Shown: positions 1-12,335 of the stretch, piece after piece
Position numbering within the stretch: position 1 is the stretch's first letter
How the letters are laid out: each line of letters starts with the position of its first letter
Source: Maratus speciosus
Taxonomy: Eukaryota > Arthropoda > Arachnida > Araneae > Salticidae
NCBI GenBank assembly: GCA_963932465.1
Contig: OZ010788.1
Coordinates: 198,216,559 to 198,280,558 of the forward strand
Reading direction: 5' to 3'
DNA: 64,000 nt
Notes under the pieces: generated by a model
The model's database searches: none
Told to the model about the DNA's origin: nothing
Seen by the model: only the letters and a program-made list of their open reading frames with translations
Made by a program: the position numbers and the translations under genes

Positions 1-932
1 GAAAAACTTAAAGTAAACCTTATAAAGAACGTTCAGAGGGAAGATGGGAGGGCTAATGTAAACGTGTGAGTGGTTAAGTGGAATTGCGCATCTTAGTCCA
101 CGCAGCACTGCGGAGCGTGTTCCGAGGCAGATCCCCCCTTCCCCTTCATCCTAAGTCATAATGTCATATATCTAATTTGTTGCAAATTTTGTCTACTTTC
201 TGAATTTCTAGCTACTTTTCCCCTAAAACAATAAAAAAATGGAATTTTTTAATAAAAACCTTTTTTGGGGGGCTTTTTACCTAAATTTGGGGGGGGGGGG
301 TTGCCGGGGGAAATTTTGGTGGAAAGTTACAAATTCGGATTCAGCGACCCAAAAAACATCTAGAAAGCCGATTTCCAGTACTACCATTAATTTTACTAGG
401 TAGAGTCCCTATACGGTCTCTATTGCCTGGACTACTAGCTATTATTTCGAGTCACTGTTTTCACAAATAAATAATATCAAAACTGAAGCTGAAAGGACTT
501 GTTAGATAAATCCGGTTCATTTTGCATTAAAACTAACTAGATATCAAGATGCAACAACAGAAATGAAATTGCATCGTATTAAATTTTTTAAACTATTTTC
601 AAAAATATTATTTGTTTCCATAATTAGTGTAATACCTACATATATGTTACTCATGTTTTTTAAACCTTAATAAAAAAATTTAAGTAATTTTAAACCATCA
701 TTTTTCCACCTACTAAATTTGTTTATAGTTGGCACGTCATAGTCACGTAAAATGTTTTTTGATCGAATTTGTCACGCGGCAACAAAAAGGTTCGCCAACC
801 CTGTTCTAAAGCGTAAGCTGAGTTCCCGAGGTAGTCATACCTGCTTGCAGCACCATCTATAGTTGCTATTTGGAAGTAAAGCCGGGAATCGAGCTAAAAA
901 AAGGACCACTGACATTTTACATTACATTCCCG

Positions 933-979
<47 letters not shown>

Positions 980-2040
980 AGCTGTTACCATTTACAGGTA
1001 ATCGAATTTTAAAAACGGCCAGTCCATTTTAGGACATTCGGTATATGGGATGCGAACGAACGAAATTGAAAAAATCCTTGCTGTATGAATTTCTTTTACA
1101 ATCATTTTTCTTACTTCATTGGCAAGAAGGCTCATAATTTCATCCTGAATATATTTCACCATTTATCTTTTTCACTTTCAATAATTTTTCCTTTTGCTCA
1201 TTTCAAATTTTCTGTCGATTACTTGATTTAATTTTAAACGTCTCTCAAGTTCCTTTTAGCGAATGTATGCATTGCTGTGTTCTAGAGCATTTTTATGCTC
1301 AGGAATTTTAGGATTTAATTTTTTTCACTTGAAAAACCCACAATCTGGATTGGCTAACTTTGGAGGGCGATCATGATAATTGGTGAATAATAAACAGAGA
1401 AAATACAATGTAAGTGGTTCCCTTATTTAAGTTATCCAATACTAAGCCGCGATCACCGTTAATAATTTCTCCACTAGGTGTAATTTTCTTGAACGTTAGT
1501 TTGAAAAATTTTCATCTTTCTACAGCCGCAGATTTCATGTAATCAGCCTTTTTCATACTGTGCTGGACCTTTTTTTAACAGCAAAGTAATGACCGAATGA
1601 CTATAAGAATGATCCCATAGTGGAATCAGAATAGGTTAGCAATTCATATTCACAAAAACTTTTGTATACGATGCAAAAGAGGCCGCAGAGTGCAAAAGTT
1701 TAAGAAACACTGCAATAAGATTTCACAAAAGCATATTATAAAATCATCAAATCTAAAAAACTCAATGAAAAGTAAATGTGAGCGATGCAATTACTTTGAA
1801 ATGAAAAATGTACATACTTTCATTAGGAAAAAAACCCCAATATGTAAATATATATATATATATATATTTTTTTTTTACAAAAAAAAATAGAATATCGAAG
1901 GGTGAAAAAAAAATTTCCAATAAAAATAATACACGGCAAAAGAAAAAAAAACAAAAAAAAAAAAAGAAATTAGTAGTACAAATTTGGCGCCCCTGAATTT
2001 CCGCGCCCGGGGCGACCGCCCCCTTCCCCCCCCCCTTTCG
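1..2040. other. AT-rich intergenic DNA, no gene seen
   Basis: No convincing coding sequence or complete element is visible. The stretch holds a G run near 285-300, a long T run at about 939-975, a TA microsatellite at 1848-1867 and a low-complexity A-rich block at 1880-1970. A motif at 770-815 (GGTTCGCCAACCCTG) looks like one end of a hAT-type element, but I found no partner end in the window. A GC-rich block at 1985-2060 (GGCGCCCC, CGCCCCCTTCC) resembles transposon-end sequence and is unassigned. Confidence 0.5.
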
Positions 2041-2199
2041 CACGGTGCTGCAGGGGGCGATGTAAATGCAAAATGAAATTGTTATCTAAATTTAACTTGG
2101 AATATTTATTTAGCGTCAACATCAGTCGTTTTCGTGCCGCCAAAAAAAGAAGAAAAAATTACAAAAGACCTTGAGGAATAATTTTAGATAAAAAAATGC

Positions 2200-5030
2200 G
2201 GTAATAAAATTAAGTTTACTTAACGTAACTTAGTTGAGTTTACTTAACGTTAAAAGTCTGTCTTTTTAAAATTTACAAATAATTATTTTTTATTTCTTAA
2301 TACCACAAAAAGAAATTGCACATGAACAATATATATATTTACATGCAATACAATATTATATATATTACATGCCCGTGTGTAATGCTGACGTCATATTGAT
2401 GATGAAATCTGTAAAACTAGTAAATCTGCAGATCAAGATCCTCAACGTCATCTCTGCAACTCATTGTTTTTATCAAACTTTGCGTAATATTAATCTTTCT
2501 ACAAAAACAAAATTTAAACTATTTAAATTACACAAACATTTATAAAAGGAAAAAAATATTTCGATGGTTTCAGACATTAAAAGCGTTAAATTAAACACGT
2601 TGTTATGTAAGGATATTCTGAAATTCTCACGAGCTACTTATTCTAGTAATTTTTATATAATAAAGCAAATTTCTTCAGGGGGCGCCCCCCTGAACCCCCC
2701 GTTGTGTAACTTATTTTGCATTTGTAATTTTCTACTGATTGAGTTAATGATTACCCTATATCTTAGATTTCTTTTTACACTGCGATTTATAAGGATAAGC
2801 AATAATTCGGTCAAGCATTTTACGTTATCCTAATATCCATACAGCAGTATTTACTTGCCTGCTAACCACAAATACCTGTATCTAATGGATAAAGAACTTT
2901 TGGAAATGTAAACTGAAACATCTAATTTAAAAATCTAATACCTTTATAAATTTTTTTATAAAAAAATAATTTTGATTACCATTCTGCAATATTTATATCT
3001 AAGATCTAATCTAAATATCAAAAAATGTACTCGATAGCATTAACTTACTAAAATCACCCTAAAGTAGGGGGGCTTCTAAACCTAACAGTTAATAATTCAT
3101 CATCGTTAAATAGATAAACATGATTTGGCGCCTTTAAGTATTTTTTGTGATTTTCTTTTAATAGTATCTACATTTAATTTAAAATCGTGATGTTACAAAT
3201 ACCGTTGAAATTTGACGCAAACCTATGTTCAGGTCAAATTACGAAAGGTTAACTAACATTTCATTTCCCTTAGCCGGGCTTTCTGTTTCATTTTTCGTAA
3301 TAAGGATTATTTTAATAATTTAATTTATTTTACACTCTACAAGCTGTTACACGGACGTTGTTCACGTAGCATTAAAATAGAGATAAATGCATTAAGTAAA
3401 ACATTTCACTCCCCACCAGACATGCCAAGTCTCAAGCTTTTTGCACATCACTATTATCTTAGAGAAAATGTTCTTTTAAATCGCGCAAATGTTTCAATTA
3501 AATAAAGTAACATTTTCTGTATTAAAATACTGGTATCCAGAACGCCGGAGGCTTGGCAGCTCTGCTCCTCTTAATAAAAACATATATGATTAACCAACAC
3601 TTTATCACATTTTATAGGAGACAATACGGAATTTTTTATTTGTATGGCCTTACATATATCTCAGTCATAAAAATGTAAAATTTTGTGCCAATTAATGCAC
3701 GCAATTGCGAAAATGAAATCACAAAGAATGAGAAAAGGAAGGCCCAGTAAAATCGTGTAAATCGAGGAATCTTTCTTCGTAGTGCTGGGAAAATACTGCT
3801 ACAAAAACTATTTTAGGTGGTATTTGGTGTGAAATGTTTATATGTATTCATTCCTGTCCTATATATCCTTTTTTTATTTTTTATTTGCTTATTCCATTTT
3901 TCTTTTGCACGTGAAAATCTTACAAATTAAAATTAACTCTTTGGGAGAAATTGTTATTCATTTTTTTTTTTTTTTGGCAACAATAAAGTTTATAAAATTT
4001 AACAGAATAATGTCAGTTTATTCTGTATGAAAATAACGAACTTTTTCATTTATAATCAAATAGTTGAATAAATAAATGAAAATATTATTCTATATAGTAT
4101 ATAAATACTATTTTCATTTCTGCGTTTAAATAAATCTATATGCAAATATCTATACAAAGGCATTCATTAATTCATTCCTTTTGCTTTGATTTGACTTCAA
4201 AAAACCATACATACTTTCACATTTATGATATTTTTAGATGAGATGCTGTTGCTACGCAACGGTTAAAAGAAAAAATGAAATATAAGTAAATTCATAAAAT
4301 AAAATGTTTTATATTATTCGAACACATGTATAAAATTCTATCATAAGTTATACACCTAATTTAAAAGCTCTGACAAATGTTTTGACAAAATTGCAAACTA
4401 ATAAGAATAATTTAATACTCTTATTTAAAAATTTCAGCATCCAAAATTTACCATTTAAATCTATTATTCATATGAGCGATTTCTTTCAACAAATGAAAAT
4501 TTGAAAATCGTCTGACTTCCCATAGAAAAGCATTATATCACAAAATAAAATGTTCTGTATATTCCGAACGAATGAACCAAATTTAACCCAAAACTATACA
4601 GCTAAATCCGGGGAGCTCATCAACATGCCCAGGGAATTTCAAGCCGATCGGATGCTTTTTGCGGCAGTTATCGCGGAACAGACAGACAGACTAACGGAAA
4701 CCAAAACTTTTCGTGTCTCCACAGTAAGCCTTCACTGACGTTTCGGCAATAAATTTCGGCTATCTGCAAATTTATTAACTTCTCAGCATCCGACGATTTC
4801 AATTTTTACACAGTCTTAAAACAATATAAATAGTTCAGTATTCTTTCCGGCTAGTATTCCTTGACGAAATTAAAACTTCATCAAAAAATAAATAAAAGGA
4901 AAACATAAATAAATCACAAAGTCCTTTTAAATGAATGTGCACATCCTGTATGTAATTGATATTCATGCTTAAAAATTAGTATTGGTGAAATATGTTGCAA
5001 TTTTGACGTCATAGTCACCTGCTTTCTGTA
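2200..5030. other. AT-rich stretch, no gene seen
   Basis: No coding exon is recognised. Visible items are a short GC-rich hairpin at 2674-2694 (TTCAGGGGG against CCCCCTGAA) and a dispersed motif at 4590-4740 that ends in the CAGACAGACAG-type run often scattered in invertebrate genomes; a similar run occurs at 33310-33340. The rest is ordinary AT-rich sequence. Confidence 0.45.
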
Positions 5031-5308
5031 TTTACTTTTATTAATGCTTCTTGTATTACTAACAAATGTTTGAAAATATCAGTTTTATTTCCCGTATGAC
5101 GCCATATTCATCTTTTTTTTAATTCGTAAAAAAATTATTTCAACTGTCATTTTTCACGTGGAAATAAAATTAATTACTGTAAATAAATTATTATTACAGT
5201 TTTTGAATTTTCTGCAACAATAGAAAAAAAACGTTAAATTTTATAGTAAAAATGTCCATTGATTCTCATTGAAAAAAGAGAAATTTAGAATGATTAAGAA
5301 TAATATTT

Positions 5309-5558
5309 GGGTTGGGTTGGGTTGGGTTGATTTTTGACGGCCAATTATCTACACTAGGGATATAGGCCCAGGTGGGAAGTGCCCTCCGTGGGGGTCTTTC
5401 TAAGGGAACCTAATCCGTATTTACGCATGGAAAATCCACGGCTCGAAGAAAACCACGAAAACTCCGAACGATTAGGCCGACGGGCGCGATTGGGGTCGAA
5501 GCCAGCACCTCCCGTCTACCAGCTTCGAGAGCAGAACCTCTCGGCCACTGGTGGGGCC
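5309..5558 (-). mobile_element. tRNA-derived SINE, full length
   Basis: This 250-bp insertion lies on the minus strand. Read from 5558 downwards it opens with a tRNA-like head: an A box, TGGCCGAGAGG, at 5547-5537, and a B box close to GGTTCGANNCC at 5503-5493. These are the internal RNA polymerase III promoter elements, and the A box resembles tRNA-Leu or tRNA-Ser. The body runs to a tail of repeated AACCC units at 5330-5309. Perfect 11-bp copies of GAATAATATTT flank it at 5298-5308 and 5559-5569, as expected from LINE-driven insertion. The matching repeat at 50.9 kb lacks the insertion, which gives an empty site. The tail should not be read as telomeric sequence. Confidence 0.85.
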
Positions 5559-6429
5559 GAATAATATTTTAATAACATAAATAAAGCTTAGGCTATGTTA
5601 CTCCCTGCATTATAATTCACCCATATACAAAGGCATTTTATCATCCGTTTTGACCCTGAAGTCAGACAAACATTTTCGTACTTTGAATTTACAATATCAT
5701 TAAAATTACAAAGAATAAAAAAAATGTGGCATCAGGGACAAAAAGGGGGGGAAGAAATAGTCAAAAAAGCTATGAGCTCCATAGACTTTTCTATTTTAAA
5801 TTAACATTGAGAAGTGACACTGGAAATAAATAAGTATTGCGCTGCCGCGATTTATTTCAGTAGCGAAATAAAACAATAAGTGAATTCTTGAAAACCGTGA
5901 TGCTTTTCAATGCAGTGATTTTCCAATGTTTTCCCAAACTGCTGTTTTTTTTTTTATAGCCTCGAGTTTTCGGAGTATAAGGAAGTGTAGTCGTTGGTTT
6001 CACCTGTTCTAAACCATAAAATAGAAAATAATTAAATTATAAGCAAAGGGCAGATAAAGTCACTGTTGGTCAAATTACTGTAGATCAGCAAGAAACACCA
6101 TAGACGTGAGAAATAGTCGCCCGTTCTTTTTTTACTTCTTCTGTATCTGTACACGGTTGGGCTATGTCGCCAAGATGGCTCCTGCTATGATCGCTACGAC
6201 AAAACTGTAGTGGTAGGCAGGGATGTAGTGGAGGGTATACGCAGGGGCGCCATTTCAGAATTTTCTTGGGGGGGGGGCAAACATTTTTTGAGGGATTCTA
6301 TATCGCTAAGGGTAGGATCCAGAGGTGTCTAATCCCCTCCCCCCCCCCCCCGTATGAAAAACGTTTACTGACTTATGCTTACAATAACAGTAAAAACTTC
6401 GAATACGGAAACTCAGAACCAATTAAATA

Positions 6430-7514
6430 CAGTCGGACCTCTATTTAACGAACCTCTATTTTGCGAACTTTTCCTTGGATCCAAGAACATTTTGCGAATT
6501 TCTTCGTAAAATAACCTCCAAATAGCGAAGTTCATTCTCTATTTAACGAACTTTTTCTTGTGATCAAAAAAAATTTTTTCTCCCCATTTCTCAAAATATT
6601 TCTGGACATTTCAAACTTATTCTTACTTTAAACACATTTTATGATGTTCAATGCTCTTGAACAGATTTTATCAGGCGCCTCCTTGGTTAGCAGTGAGAAT
6701 TTGGTAAGTACGGAGGACGAAGACGATAACCCCTTAGAGTAACTTTAAAAAAATGTGGATACAGTGAGAAAAAAGGAAGAAATTAAACATGATGTGCTGA
6801 TTGATGATTGTATTTAACTTAATTCTGAAATTGAGACCTCGGAAACACAATCTGAATTGGATATAAATAAAAACGATGCAGCAATGAATTGCAATGAAGA
6901 CAAATTTGATGATGATGGAAATGATCATTATGCAGGATTAACAAAACTTCGTATGATGAAATGCTAAAATTATTTGAAACAACCGACGCGGATTATAGTT
7001 AGAAGAAAATACGCATAAAGGGGTTTTGGGCGTATTGCAAAGATGCAAGACGTATTATGAGAGAAAGGACTTTTTTAAATAACAGAGTTTTTCAGTAATT
7101 AAATTTAAGGACGCATATGTTAATGTACGGTTTAAAATTATTTGTTATAATAATAATAAATGCAATATTGTCATTAAAATTCGTTAATTTTAATGTAAAA
7201 CTATTTACTTTAAACAGAAAATACAGTGTATTCCCGGACAATGTTTAGTTTTCCTTGCCGATTTCAAAGATTTAAACACAGAAAAAATGAATTGATGATG
7301 GATATTGGTGGGTAAAATAAATAAAACAAATCGATATAATTAATAAAAAAAATGTGATTAATTACTTTTAGTAAAAATATTTAGTGTTTATGAATTTAAA
7401 ATATGTTTTATGTAGTTTAAAGTATTTTAAAAGGTGAATCTCTATTTAACGAATTTTCCATATAACGAACTTTTTTCCGGGATTTAGCGACTTCGTTAAA
7501 TAGAGGTTCGACTG
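6430..7514 (+). mobile_element. pogo/Tigger-like DNA transposon, decayed
   Basis: The terminal inverted repeats are about 24 bp: CAGTCGGACCTCTATTTAAC at the left and, inverted, CAGTCGAACCTCTATTTAAC at the right. TA dinucleotides flank both ends (6428-6429, 7515-7516), the target of the Tc1/mariner/pogo superfamily. The motif ATTTAACGAA recurs just inside both ends. At 1085 bp it is too short for a full transposase gene, but traces of an acidic C-terminal tail remain (separate entry). It sits inside the 6218-11154 hAT-like element and so is younger than it. Confidence 0.8.
6665..7002 (+). pseudogene. pogo-like transposase tail, relict
   Basis: Short frames inside the pogo-like element read like the acidic C-terminal region of a transposase. 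At 6665-6742 a frame ends in the residues STEDEDDNPLE and a stop. After further stops, a frame at about 6944-7002 reads TSYDEMLKLFETTDADYS and then stops. There is no DDE catalytic core, and at least two frame changes are needed to join the pieces. The assignment rests on position inside a pogo-type element and on composition; the fragments cannot be functional. Confidence 0.4.
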
Positions 7515-7519
7515 TACTT

Positions 7520-7830
7520 CGTTTTAGACAGGTACCGTCTTAGAAGGTAAAATTTTAATATATTGGACATGACTTTTTTTCTTTTTAGGCAGGATTCTAT
7601 TATAGACAGGTTTCATTTTTACAGGTATTCTCACTGACTGTTAAACCATCCGCTCTATAGTATAGTTCTGAAAAGAGATGTATTAGAGTAAAACTTGTGA
7701 AAACGAAACCTGTCTATAACAGATTTCTTTCTAGAAGGGGAAAAAATCAAATTTTGTTGAAAAAACATCATACAATTATACTTGCTAAGACGGAAACCTG
7801 TTTAAATGGAGCTTTTTTCTAGTCCCTTTC
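7520..7830. repeat. short dispersed repeat with TTTTAGACAGG motifs
   Basis: The sequence CGTTTTAGACAGGTACCGTC followed by TTAGAAGGTAAAATT resembles 16708-16745 (CGTTTTAGACAGTTTTCCATC, TTAGAAGGTATAATT). Inverted forms of the motif (CCTGTCTATAACAG) occur at 7710-7730. It is probably the remains of a small Tc1/pogo-type non-autonomous element, but clean ends were not found. Confidence 0.35.
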
Positions 7831-8044
7831 GAAGTTTTACTTACACAGGAGCGCCATTTCATGAGTTACCTGACGAAGGACAAGGAAATTGTTTCTTTGA
7901 GGAACAAGGAACGTGGAAAATTGCCCAACTTGCAGAACTGCACAAATCACACAGAAAAAATAATCCCGTACAATAAAACATGCTCTACATGATTTTGTTT
8001 CCGTAACTTCTTTCACAATCATGTGATTATTCCACAACTTTTTT

Positions 8045-8850
8045 TAAATTTTCGTGAAAGTCCGCGATTTTTCTTTCTTTCACAATCCGCAAAATTAATT
8101 CGTCAATGGGTCGCAGAAAAAAATCGCGAATCTTGGAAATTTTGAAAAAAAAAAAGAAAGTCTCAAAAGGGTCGCTTAAAAAACCGCGAACCTTGGAAAT
8201 TTTGAAAAAAAAAGTCTCAAAATGGTCGCTTAAAAAATCTCTAATTTCTTTAAACGACCGTGGAAAATATCGCTAATTTCATCAGAGATCGCGAAAAGAA
8301 ATGCAGATTTCGTCAAATGATTGCACAAACAGAAATCTTGAATTTCGTAAAAGGATTGCGAAAAAAATCGCGAATTTCGTAAAAGGATTGCGAAAAAAAT
8401 TGCGAATTTCGTCAAAAGATTGCGCAAAAATCACGAAAATTTAGTCGAACAATCGAGCAATAAAATCGAGGAGATATTCATCAAACGATCGCGTAATAAG
8501 GTCCAAAATTTTGTCTAACTCTCGCGCAAAAAAATCACAAATATTATTAGTCGGTGGCTGAAACAAAATCGCGAATTTCAATAAATGATAGTGATGAGGA
8601 ATCGTGAATTTTGTCAAAAAAATCACGAAAACAAATATCGAATTTCGTCAGTTGGTCGCGGAAAAATATTGTAAATTTCGGCAAGCGCTCGCGCGAAAAA
8701 AATCCATTTCGTATAACGCTTTCAGAAAAAAATCGTGATTTCCGTGAATCAATCGCAAATTTCGTCAGATGATCGCGAAAAAAAAATCATGAAATTCAAT
8801 CAATCATGAGATAATCATCCAACGAACGTCATGAATAGGTCACGAAATTT
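8045..8850 (+). repeat. satellite array A, degenerate ~30-40 bp units
   Basis: About twenty diverged units share the core AATTTCGTCAAA followed by GATCGCGAAAAA, with TCGCGAA recurring throughout. Unit length varies because of indels and duplicated AAAAAATCGCG pieces. It is the most diverged of the four arrays in this window. The array lies inside the 6218-11154 hAT-like element. The left flank (7950-8110, with ACAATAAAACATGCT and GTCCGCGATTTTTCTTTC) is related to the left flank of array B. Short frames across it have periodic composition and are not evidence of coding. Confidence 0.8.
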
Positions 8851-9577
8851 GCAAATTTTGTGATCTGTAAGTATAAGAAAATTTTCGTTAGTGATTTTCT
8901 GCAAGTGAAAGTAAAGCGTTAATTTTTTCGAATTGTGTTTTCACTATTATGAGATGGTTTCATGTTAATCCGATTTTTCAAGGAAATTCTGAATATTTCT
9001 CAGATAAAAGTACTACATATTTGAACATATTTGAATACTATGTATATATCTTCATTTTTCTACAGAAAATGTGAAATTTATAATTAATATTCATATAAAA
9101 AGCACAAATAAATGCACAAGAATTACTTTCATGTACATACATATCATTTTAAATTATTTAAAATACATTAGAAAAACCCAGAACGTTTTCAGTCATCACA
9201 AGACCGTCATCAGTGGGATTTAAATGTTATTCTTTTCTTTGCGCTTATTCGAGAATTAGCTGGAAGAAAATCATTGTGATTGTTGTGTCAATGATTTTGA
9301 CGAGTTTTCCCATGATCAATTTGCACACAGCTGAGAAGCAACTGATAAGAAAAAAATATCACATGCATTTTTAAAATTAACCAAAGTTACTCATTAAAGA
9401 TATATGTCTCACCTTGAGGGAGTTCGAATAGTAAAGTTTTAGGAAATTTTTTTTATAATTATTAATTTCTATGCATAAGCATTTATTTAATGCATATGTT
9501 TTTATTTCAATAAAATCTGATAAGTTATGTTAGAGTTTAAGCAATTTTCTAATATTTGTTTGAGTCTGACATTTGAT

Positions 9578-10889
9578 TAGGGATGCACCGAATATTCGGT
9601 ATCTATTCGATATTCGACCTATTTGGCCATACTACCGAACATTCGGTTAGGCCGAATATCAAACTATTCGGTTTGCCAAATACTTAAAAAACTCTTTTAA
9701 ATATTTTTTTAAGCGTTACACAACTTCTACTTTTAACTGTCAATTAATAAAGATATGCAGAATAATTAGAATCTTTAAATAAAAGAGAATGATTTTATAT
9801 TATTTATTTGTTGTTTTAAAAATGTCACTTAAAAAAATTAACCGTTAATGACATGTCATTTGTTCATGGGAATTAATAAATGTGGAAATGCAAGTTACTG
9901 ATCATTGTCTGGTAAATAATCCGTTTCTTGCTTTTTCTCAAACAGGGTGTTTCTAAACAAAATGGAAGAAAATTTCATGGGTAATAATAATCATAAAAAC
10001 AGGCAATTTTTTGTCCAGTAAATGAAGATCGCAATTCACTTATTCAGTCAGAAATACAGTGTATCCCAAAGTCAAACTTTAATTTTCTTTTGTTACTTTA
10101 ACAATAATGAAGGTCTAGGGCCTATATCCCCCGAGTTGATAATCGGCCGTCAGAAATCAACCCAACACAATAATGAAGGTATTGTAACTATATTGTCAAG
10201 AGAGTTACTTTAATTTCTGTGAAATATGATAACATGACGAGAAGTGCTGGAAATAGCAAACATTCATATCTAAACAGCACTGAGCTAGACATTATTTTAT
10301 TAAGAATGCAGCTAACAATACTTATACTGTACCACTGGCCAAAATCCAGTCTCTTCCAAGGATATCATCACATTCTATACAAGCAAATTAATGTGATGCA
10401 AATTTCGCTAAAATATCTTCATTTTTATTTTTATATAGTTATAAACGAAAATTCTGCTACGGCTCGTACAGCTTTCATTTTTGATGAAAGAAGTGGAATG
10501 ATATGTTGCTTCTTGTTCAATATGAGAGAATTCTTTTCATTTAATTAATTGAAGTCATGGAATTTAAATTTTGTTATTTAAAAGTTTCTTAAACCATCCT
10601 CTTCTTAAATAATAACTCAAAACATACTTTTTTTAGTACAAAATTTACTTATAAAAATAGTCTTGTTTGTCAAAATGACAGTATCTCTGCTAAATATTAT
10701 AAAAAATTGTTTAAAATTTAACTTTTTAACGTTAAACACTGAGATATAAAAGTATTTGGCCAGCCGAATATTCGGTATTCGGCCGAATAGATACTATTTG
10801 GCTGACCTAATGTTCGGTATTCGGTTTAACTGCAGGCCAAATATTCGGCATTCGGTATTCAGCCAAAATCGCTATTCGGTGCATCCCTA
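9578..10889. mobile_element. non-autonomous hAT element, 'ATTCGG' family copy 1
   Basis: The ends are TAGGGATGCACCGAATA and, inverted, TAGGGATGCACCGAATA, followed by many alternating ATTCGG/CCGAAT motifs. The flanks are CATTTGAT (9570-9577) and TATTTGAT (10890-10897), an 8-bp duplication with one mismatch. Length 1312 bp. The interior has no recognised transposase. It resembles the copy at 39503 over several hundred bp (for example CATTGTCTGGTAAATAAT and TTTTGTCCAG). A 52-bp SINE fragment interrupts it at 10115. Confidence 0.85.
10115..10166 (+). mobile_element. 5'-truncated SINE fragment
   Basis: These 52 bp match the tail end of the SINE at 5309-5360 in the opposite orientation (GGCCTATATCCC, GATAATCGGCCGTCAGAAAT, then CAACCCAAC). 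They are flanked by a perfect 14-bp duplication, ACAATAATGAAGGT, at 10101-10114 and 10167-10180. The related hAT copy near 40120 has the uninterrupted sequence AACAATAATGACGATATTG. Loss of the 5' part with an intact 3' tail and target duplication is the classic sign of LINE-mediated retroposition. Confidence 0.85.
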
Positions 10890-11297
10890 TATTTGATGGT
10901 TGATAAATTTTCTGAAATATCAAATTCCTTGGGGGGGAGGGCTATTGCTCAACCAGCCTCCCCTGAAATGGCGCCCCTGGGTATACGGGGGTATACACTG
11001 TATACCCTCTGGATTTTTTTAAGGAACACTGTATACCCTCTGTTTCTCAAGAAAGCTATATAGCATATATACACTAGGGACTTAAGCCCTTTGCCTTCAG
11101 CGCATACCCTCTGCTTAGAACGTATACCCTCTTTTTTTTCTGACTACACCTCTGGTGGTCGGTAGACTGACTGACGAAAGTGCTTGTTTGTAAACTGCCC
11201 TTTCCATATATCATATCATGGAGGAAAGAGATAGATGGAGATGCAGTATGCCGTAAAAAAGGTTTACAATATGAAACCAATTATCGCTTAAATTTAA

Positions 11298-12049
11298 GGG
11301 GGCTCAGGGCTTGAAAATTTTTTAAAAATCGATTTTTCTTTTAGTATCTATTTTGATTATTTAATTAATTCTGAACAAATTGCAAACAACCGCATAAAAA
11401 TATTTACATTTTAACGGAGTTATGAGCATTTATGTAACAATCGTTACAAAGCCGCACCCATGTAATTGCAACGTTAAGTCGCGTTTTTTCAAAACTTGAT
11501 TTTTGACTACTACCCGTAAGATTAAAAAAAAACTATTTTATGGAATGGCTTAAACTTTTTTTTTGCATGCATATAACATCATTATCTATAGAATGAATTA
11601 ATATATTTTAGCTAGTTTAATATTTTGAGTATTTTTAATGAAAAAAAAGTTGCATTTTTTAGGGTTTTTTACATTTTCAAATTTGAGAGTTTTTTTAATA
11701 AGGTTTTCTTTGAGTGATAGTTATATCCTTAATTCATTCTATAGAGTAAAGTTTCCTGATCATTGTAAAACAAAAATTAGGTTTTTATGTCAATTTAAAG
11801 TTAAGATATCTTACGGATGGTGATATGACACCTAAATTTTTTCCCGAAAATTGTGTTATATAAATTTTGCTATATTTTTTGTTTTATTACTTTGAAGTAC
11901 TTCATTTTATAATTTTATAAGACTACAAACATACCTTAAAAATATCAGAAAGTTTAAATTAGTTACATTGAATACATCTGTTTTTATATGGATTCGAAGC
12001 GAGAGCTCTGTTTACATGTTTTTCGTTATTGATCAAGCCCTGAGCCTCC
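11298..12049. mobile_element. TTAA-target DNA element, 752 bp
   Basis: The terminal inverted repeats are GGGGGCTCAGGGCTTGA at the left and, inverted, GGAGGCTCAGGGCTTGA at the right. TTAA lies directly outside both ends (11294-11297, 12050-12053). TTAA targets are used by piggyBac and Kolobok elements; the ends alone do not decide between them. The interior is AT-rich and holds a partial inverted pair (CTATAGAATGAATTAA near 11587 and TTAATTCATTCTATAG near 11731). No transposase frame is visible, so it is a non-autonomous element. Confidence 0.75.
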
Positions 12050-12335
12050 TTAAACGTCCACAGTAGGCCCAAACAAAAAAAGCACCTGGAACAGGGACCG
12101 AATTCACCTTGACATCACCTGTCTTCACCACTTGACATCACCTGTGCATTTTCTTTCTATAAATGAAAGTGATCTGCTTATTTTTAAGCATTTTAAAATA
12201 GCATTCCATTGTATTACGAATTAAAAACTGTGTTACTAAACGTTTTCTTCTATTTTTCGTGAAAGAACGTTCTTGCGTTTGGGCCAACTGTAGCGGATTT
12301 TAGGGTTACTTTTTTGGCGTCACCCCCAGCCACCC

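Larger units (their letters stand above)
2045..5853 (+). repeat. diverged interspersed repeat, copy 1
   Basis: Two blocks of this region resemble 50465-51178. The block at 2045-2110 (GATGTAAA then TTTAACTTGG) matches 50467-50515. The block at 5080-5853 matches 50670-51178, including TGACGCCATATTCA, GTTTTGACCCTGA and TGGCATCAGGGACAAAAAGG. Both copies stop matching at the same point, just after TATTGCGCTGCCGCG, which suggests a defined element end. The middle (about 2200-5000) is longer here than in the other copy and probably holds later insertions that I cannot delimit. No reverse transcriptase or transposase motif was recognised, so the class is unknown. Confidence 0.6.
6218..11154. mobile_element. 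hAT-like composite element, 4.9 kb
   Basis: The ends are inverted relative to each other: CAGGGATGTAGTGGAGGGTA at 6218 and, on the other strand from 11154, CAGAGGTGTAGT followed further in by GAGGGTATACG. Both ends also share the inner motif GGGGCGCCATTTCAG (6244-6258; inverted near 10955-10972). The flanks are GTGGTAGG (6210-6217) and GTGGTCGG (11155-11162), an 8-bp target duplication with one mismatch, the size expected for hAT elements. No transposase frame is recognisable. The length is mostly later cargo: a pogo-like element, satellite array A and a second hAT element. Confidence 0.65.

Noticed and set aside
5309..5330. (GGGTT)n as interstitial telomeric repeat or G-quadruplex
   Set aside because: It is the tail of the minus-strand SINE, flanked exactly by the target duplication; only three GGG runs are present.
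10219..10548. 109-codon frame within the hAT element at 9578
   Set aside because: No transposase motif, and the related copy at 40.2 kb does not keep the frame.
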